Below are positions 57,935 through 64,000 of a stretch of DNA of 64,000 nt, piece by piece. A program made the position numbers and the translations under genes. The first letter of the stretch is position 1. Each line of letters begins with the position of its first letter. This DNA is from Hemileia vastatrix. Taxonomy: Eukaryota; Basidiomycota; Pucciniomycetes; Pucciniales; Zaghouaniaceae. The stretch is taken from NCBI GenBank assembly GCA_030280995.1, contig JASXTE010000009.1, positions 3,571,001 through 3,635,000 of the forward strand, written 5' to 3'. The notes below the pieces were generated by a model that was not told the origin of the DNA, ran no database searches, and worked only from the letters and a program-made list of their open reading frames with translations.

Positions 57935-59078
57935 TGTCAGTCAGTCGTCTAGAAGAGGGAAGAAGAAGGGGAAGAAAGAGAGGAGGACAAGGAGAAAATG
58001 TTATTTGAGAAATAAAAGAAATAAAATATAATAAAATTATTTAATTTATTGAAGAGGAGCAACAACGAGTTTCTTGAGAGATGAGACAACAATGGAGTTC
58101 TTATTAAATAACAATATTATTTTAATGGTAAGGGCTCTGCGCGGCAAACACTATGATCACTATCAGACTTAAGGCAACCTTTTAATTGTTATATAGAATT
58201 TCAATTAGAGTTTTGATACTAATAAAAAAATAATATAAACGTAATAAAATTATATTTAAGTTGTTGAGTGTATAGTAAGTGATGAGGCTACAGGGGATTA
58301 TCCAAGGACCTTTTATAGGAAATGGGTCCTCTGAAGCGCCACTATATTTGTAAATACAAGAATTATAATAGGATGAAAGAAGAATATAAAAGAATAAGTG
58401 AAACATAACAATGTAGAGAAAAATATGAAACAAATAATTAAAAACCCCAATTAAGAATCAAATTTTCCCACAATTAATTCCCAAATCAGTAAGTAAAAAT
58501 AGTGAATAACTAAACAAGTCTGGGACATAGGAACTATGAGAAAGATAATTCAAAACAGATGGTACAGTCTGATTTAAGGATTTTTAAGTGAAACAAAAAA
58601 TATTTTGACACAACAAAATATGTAATTAATTTCAATTTAGTATAAAGTAATTAATTTTTTTTCCTGACACAATTAAGGGTCAAAAGAAGCGCCATTAATT
58701 ATTGTTTAATACTATATGAAAGGTGTTATTTAATATATAAATTTAAATAATTAATTTAATTATATTATAAGTCAATTTTACACTTATAATTATAATATAT
58801 GTTGTTAATTAATTAAATATTAATTTATAATTATTAAATACATAAAAAATGCACCATTATTTGTAGAATATAAAATATATTATGCTTAATTTAAATGTAT
58901 AAATAATTTATATAACAATAAAATTAATATAAAACTTATATTTAATAAGATACTTATATAATTTTATTATGCAATAAAATATTACTTTATATACATCAAA
59001 TGCAATAATTTATGCCCTCTTTCAGGTCCTATAAGTTAACATTTCATTTACTGGGCTCCTGGAATAGCCTGGCTGACA
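57935..59078. mobile_element. Solo LTR, family B, flanked by TAAGT
   Basis: 1144 bp, TGTCAGTCAGTCGTCTAGAAG...CCTGGCTGACA. TAAGT at 57930-57934 and 59079-59083 is an exact 5-bp target duplication, so internal sequence was lost by LTR recombination. It is the reference copy for the split LTR at 3090-3611 plus 40087-40661. Confidence 0.93.
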
Positions 59079-59110
59079 TAAGTGATGAAAGAAAAAAAGA
59101 ATAAAAGATA

Positions 59111-59215
59111 CACCACACAATTTTTATGGGGGGGACTTTCTAGAAAGTCCTCAACTTGAAGTCAGATGGAACTCAGTTTGAACTCAGACTGAACTTTGAT
59201 CAAACTCTTACTGTA
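59111..59215 (+). repeat. Left terminus of another CACTA-like element
   Basis: Starts CACCACACAATTTTTATGGGG, followed by the hairpin GGACTTTCTAGAAAGTCC and then TTGAAGTCAG, GGAACTCAG, TTTGAACTCAG and TTTGATCAAAC subterminal words. ATA precedes it (59108-59110). Its partner end is not in the window, and chromovirus 3 may lie inside it. Confidence 0.7.
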
Positions 59216-60835
59216 CTGTTCTTGAAAATCAAATAAAACTGTTGTACAAATCTATCTGAATCTTTTGTGGTATCAAAAATAAATTTGAAATGAACTAATC
59301 TTAAATTTTGAATGAAAAAAGTTTCAGTAGTCATTCCAAATAATGACACTACAGCACATGTTTGTTTTGTTATGAGGTGCAAAAATTATGCAAAAGTTGT
59401 GCAACAGTTGTGAAACAATTTTTTTACACTTAAGACACACCTAGGACCTTTAAGTGCCAAAAATAATTTTTACATAACTGTTACGTAATTGTTGTGCCCT
59501 GAGACAAAGTAAACATTTAATGTACTGTGTACAACTTAAGAGCATAATTTTGACTCAGTATTTTAAATTATAGTTCAAGATAGACCTAAAAACTCATTTA
59601 AACTTTCAATTTTTCAAATGATATTTTGACTCTAATTTATTACTTATTTAAAATAGATTGAACCATATTAAAAATCATATTGAAATATTTAATTTTTTTT
59701 GAAAAAAATTACCAGAATTTTCAAAATTACACATTACAGAGAATTATTATAAATTGAAATTTTTTTGATTCACCTTTTGATACTATTCAGTCATGTAACA
59801 CTATTTTGAGTCAGGAAAAGTGAATTTGAATATTCACTTGCTGAGTGGTATTCAGTATGTAAATGTAAATTGATAATTCATATATATAATGAAAATAATT
59901 TTGAATAATCATCCAAAAAAAATATGCATAATAAAATTTATATTGAATATGCATATAAAAATACATATGAATATGAATATGCAAAATCATATTGCATATG
60001 AATTTTTAATATCATATTGAATATGCATACGAAAAATTCATATTGAATATTTATATGCAATGATATAATGAATATGCATACAAAAGAATAAATTGCATAT
60101 AAATATTAAAATTCTTATTGAATAAAATATTTAAAAACAATCTGGTATAAATTGATTTTATGTTACATTAGGGGGCATCAAACATTACCATATACAAAAT
60201 TCAAGCAAGCCTCAAAAAAGGTATCAAGTAAGCCATTTTAATTTAAATTACACACCCCATTAACTGGTATACTTCAACAGCATGCTTTTCCCTACACAAA
60301 CTATCTGTTGGGTACATCCAATCCCCTAAAGCACTTCTTCCCCTTAACTTGATTAGTCAGCATTAGGTACACAAACACCCATACCTTAAAATTTTTCTTC
60401 ATCCAATTCTTAAGAGTGTCACTTTTCACAAACTTATTTTTCTTGCACTTACTTTTCTTACATTTACTTTTCTGACCTTATGTCCCTCCCTAAAATATCC
60501 CCAACATGCGCTGGATATCCCCATCAGGGATATCTTACTTGGTGTTTAGTGAAAGTGATTTTTATATACTGGTTTGTAACTCTTTCCATGGCTCAAGTTT
60601 TTACTATGTAGTGACCATCACCAGAAAAAAAACATGGGCACCTTATAGCAGTTTCTAATCCCTATCTTTGACTTAACTCAATTTCAGCTCAGTTGTAATT
60701 CTTTTGGAAAGACTGCACACTGAAAAATGAGCACACTAGCTTGCGGAAATCAAATCAAATTTATTAAAAATCAGAACTGAATATAGAGATAGGCACCTTC
60801 TAGCAGGTTCCACTTAATTTTTTGCACTGCCTGGT
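59216..60835. other. Gene-less stretch with ATATGCATAT-type repeats
   Basis: Around 59930-60125 the words GAATATGCATA and CATATTGAATATGCAT recur about eight times in loose tandem. The rest shows no gene. Confidence 0.5.
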
Positions 60836-61256
60836 TGATCTCACTACTGACAATAATTTTAAATTGCTACTCACCACCTCTGAACCTGCCCCTCCCCTAA
60901 AGACTGAGCCTTTTTTTACCGTTATCTTCCCCTCCTCAAAATCACAAACCTACGCCTGCCTCTTTTTCTTGTAGTTCTTATCCTCTACCACCTCTTAATT
61001 ACTGCTTCATCCCACTTTTTATTTTTGTCTTTTAAAATGAAATTTTTACTTTATCATCTCCTGACTATCTTTTTCACATTTTATATTAGGTATGTCCATT
61101 TTTCTCTAATTTTTCTGCACTTTATCTTAATGACCCACTCTTCAAGCCCACATCCCTTCCTCTTGAATCTATGCCTTCCCTCTTACCTTCATCCCCTCCC
61201 TTCCCCTTGCCTCTTGCCTCAAGCCCCTCCCCACCCCTCCCCTCCCCTCTCCTCCT
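60836..61256. other. Pyrimidine-rich stretch before chromovirus 3
   Basis: C/T-rich, ending in runs of CCCCTCC. An open frame of 85 codons here is low-complexity and not supported. It recalls the tract that chromovirus 2 entered. Confidence 0.55.
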
Positions 61257-64000
61257 ATCAGCCTAGGTATCTCCAGGAATAATTAATTCTTATGTTTATA
61301 ATAATATAACATTAATTACATTAAGCTTATTACTTAAAAATTAGGTTAAATTACTTATATATATGTTTATAATACATATATATATAATTATTACACTATT
61401 ATATGACTTATAGTAGTTTAAATAGCTTATCCATAGACTAATTTTACTTATGAAAGTGTTAATGGAGTCATAATATACTTATCTTAAGTGATATTAAGTA
61501 ATTATAGACAAACATAAGCTTATATATATACATAAACCTCATATTCAGTGAAATATGTAGTTATATTATGCTTATTTAGGTCTATAAGTGGGTTTTAACC
61601 TTGTAATAGCTTATAACCTTTATTTTTCTGCTTATTTTAGGTCATATGGACGTATTAAGTGGGCTTACAATGCCTACACAAGCATATACACCTATTTCAG
61701 GTGCATATACCTAGTTTGGACCACTTAATCTGCTTCTTTGGATGGTTTTTCATGGATTTATGAGCTGGGATATGATTACTAGGTTAATATATATGCTTGG
61801 GGATGTTATTGGGGGCTAGGACAGTCAATTTGGTTCTTTTATATGCTTTTTTATCATTATATACTCTTTGGATGAGTTATTTTACCTTTTTCTTTATTGT
61901 ATCCGCTTTTTTCTGTTTATTCTATTTATGGTATGGGTCTGTGGTATCATAAATTGTGATGGAGGGTCCTTACTGGAGGTCTGGCTGTTGAGCCCTCTTG
62001 AAGTGGATGCCATGGGGAGGTTATGGGACCTCACAGTGGTTTAATGTCTGGGGATAGCAGTGACATCATCTGGATTGAAGGTCTGTGCACTTCAGTGTCT
62101 TTTGGTATAAGTAAGGGAGGATTTGACGGGTTATTGATCATCACTTACTTACTAAACTTCAAAAAAACATTAGCAAACAATTAATATTATATATAAATAA
62201 ATTATAAAGCATTTTTTAATTTATATTATCATTATATAAGCTATAACTATATATTGTTGATCTATTTTCCACCACTAGCATGTATAAAAATCCAAGTATT
62301 GTGAGTTTATATTGAGAATAAATATTTTATTAGTCTTCCCCTGAGGTTTAATCACTAAATCATTTATCAATAAGTAGTAGGACCATTAATATTTACTATT
62401 AAATCCTACTTAGATACTAGCACACATTGACGATTGGGGGTCTTTCCTTAGTTTTTACTTATTATTTAGTATAAGCCTTAGGACGTGATTTTTACTCTAG
62501 TATATTTCAAAAAAACCAAATATTTGGTTCTGTAACACATTAGTGGGTCATAAGAGCTCAGTGATTGCGTAAAAGAACCCTTATAATAATTTTACTAATT
62601 TTTTATAATAAAAATTAGGTATTTACAGTAGTAACTGTACCCAATATAAACCCAATTTCACTTAGTATTTGGTCACCAATATAACACCCAATTAAATTGG
62701 TATTTTGTTAAAGCTTTGTAAGCTAATTATTCACCCTTATAAAGGTCTAGTTAAACTTATTATTTTATTTTTAACAGATTTTTTCAAATTTTTCTTATAT
62801 TTTATTTAAATAAATAAAAATATAAATTCAGGGTAAGCTCCAGTGCATTTATTAGTAATTGTATTGCTAATATTTTTTGTCTACTAATTACCATATAGTT
62901 TTTCCCTTTTGTGGATGTGAAAAACTGTTATTTAAGACACAATGAGTGCTTCACAGGACAATGTAAGTGAAAAATCTGCTTATAACACCAGGTCTAAAGC
63001 TAAAAACCTTTCTCCAGGACATCAACATGGAGGGTAAATCCTACCTACAACCAGAGTCTATGAGTATAGAGGAAAAGGAAGCCCTTCTAAAAAATAAAAA
63101 TCAAAAAGACTTCACCTCCCCTGCAGGATCAACTGTCCCATCTGGCCAGGCAGGTTCTAAAACTAGAGGAATCAAAGTCTACCATGCTAAAGAGGGTAGA
63201 GCAGTTTCAAAACAACTGCAAGGTGTGGTTCCAACAAATGAATCAAAACTTGGAAGATTTAAAGGTAGGGAAGACAAGCCAACAACCCCCTACCCAAGGA
63301 GGGTCACATCATTCCCAGTAAAAAATCTTGGTAGAGAAATGGAAGTGGGATTGGTTCCATCAGCAGTGGTCAAGCCACAATTGCTACAAGGATCCACCCC
63401 CTCATCAGACTGCCTCAGCTCACCCTTACAAAGGAAAAAAAAAGCGCCAAAAGTCAGGGCTTGCTCCTATCCTGTGGCTAGTAGATTACCCTCTCAGATT
63501 GAACAAAATACTGATAATTACAATATAGGTAATGTTATTGATGTAAAATCTGTACAGAAAATGGAGGAGAATTAAGACATAGGTTTTGATGTAGATACAC
63601 CTGATTTATCTTTTGTTAATAAAAACAGTACTATTTATAATAATAATACAGTTAAACCTCAGTTGCCACCACTTATTAGTGAGATGGGAAGTTCACAAAA
63701 CAGTGAAAAAATTGAGAAGGAAGACATGGAGTATTTTAATAATAACCCAACTGTCCATAGAATTGTTTCAGAATTATGGAATAGAATGACTGAGTGTGAG
63801 GAACAGGCAAATAAGCTCACAAGTGATACGATTTCATCCTTGACATTGAACATTTCTCAACTGGAAACAAAAAATAAATAATTTGAGAATGAAAACTTGG
63901 CTCTAACTCTTAAATATGATTCTTTAAGTAATAAATATAGTGAACTTTCAAACAAATTCTGTGAGTTAGAAAAATTGTATGAAGCACATTTATTAAAATC
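61257..64000 (+). mobile_element. Ty3 chromovirus 3 (LTR family C), 5' part, runs off the window
   Basis: The LTR at 61257-62432 is the reverse orientation of the chromovirus 2 LTRs, starting TATCAGCCTAGG and ending about ATTGACG. ATTGGGGGTCTTT follows at 62433 as the likely primer site. The gag region starts at 62941. The 3' part and target duplication lie outside the window. Confidence 0.85.
62941..63881 (+). pseudogene. Gag-region ORFs of chromovirus 3, partial and frameshifted
   Basis: Starts ATGAGTGCTTCACAGGACAA (MSASQDNVSEKSAYNTRSKA), close to chromovirus 2, but stops after 31 codons at HGG. A second frame at 63026 (MEGKSYLQPESMSIEEKEAL) overlaps and after a frameshift continues as the longer frame to 63575; the conserved coiled-coil reading (LQDQLSHLARQVLKLEESKS ... 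KWKWDWFHQQW) can be traced in a third register with a TAA before KILVEKWKWDW. 63663-63881 carries the Gag start region (KEDMEYFNNNPTVHRIVSEL). Gag continues past the window edge. Confidence 0.6.

Noticed and set aside
61025..61282. 85-codon frame in the pyrimidine-rich stretch
   Set aside because: Low-complexity Leu/Pro/Ser translation produced by C/T-biased DNA, running into an LTR.
1..64000. tRNA and rRNA genes
   Set aside because: I saw no cloverleaf with A/B boxes and no rRNA-like conserved blocks on either strand, though a covariance scan would be more sensitive.

Overview
This window looks like transposon-dense nuclear DNA from a filamentous basidiomycete with a large, AT-rich genome (roughly 70% A+T by eye). 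A rust fungus (Pucciniales) is my best guess. The reasons are Ty3 chromoviruses, short introns (56-101 bp) with GTAAGT/GTATGT-type donors, Tnp2-like transposase, and TET/JBP-like dioxygenase genes inside transposons. I see no ordinary housekeeping gene, rRNA, tRNA or CRISPR array. Almost everything can be assigned to nested mobile elements.

The centrepiece is a 36.5-kb CACTA-type DNA transposon at 3612-40086. It starts CACCACAG and ends CTGTGGTG, each end is followed inward by the same hairpin (GGTATTGCTAGCAATACC), and it is flanked by the 3-bp repeat AGA. It is inserted inside an old LTR ('family B'): the LTR's left half is at 3090-3611 and its right half at 40087-40661, and together they give about 1.09 kb against 1.14 kb for the uninterrupted copy at 57935-59078. 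Left to right it holds a long gene-less arm, a cluster of about 13 consecutive hairpins (9492-10172), a TET/JBP-like 2OG-Fe(II) dioxygenase gene (+), an unknown 5-exon gene (-), a 1.9-kb array of about 20 palindromes TTAATTTCGATCGAAATTAA, an unknown gene A (-), a nested 9.6-kb Ty3 chromovirus (21289-30867, TSD TATAT), the Tnp2-like transposase (-), gene B (+, related to gene A) and an intact SNF2-family ATPase gene (-). Several genes carry in-frame stops, mostly TGA, while SNF2 and gene B are open.

Right of it, 40662-43330 holds repeated palindromes and the terminus of another CACTA-like element. A pyrimidine-rich tract then follows, interrupted by a second, decayed chromovirus (44545-53733, TSD GGTGC) whose right LTR carries a copy of the element's own left flank. 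53734-57900 holds further CACTA and LTR fragments, a tandem hairpin array and a second, broken TET-like gene. A solo LTR B with a perfect 5-bp TSD follows (57930-59083), then the left end of another CACTA-like element (59111), then a third chromovirus on the + strand (61257 to beyond the window end).

The inferred biology: the DNA transposon is a multi-gene cargo element that pairs a transposase with chromatin and DNA-modification functions (TET/JBP oxygenase, SNF2 ATPase) plus unusual palindromic DNA that may be binding or structural platforms. Splice models were built by hand. The five-exon gene (688 codons), SNF2 (686 codons), gene A (510 codons) and gene B (340 codons) each sum to an exact multiple of three.
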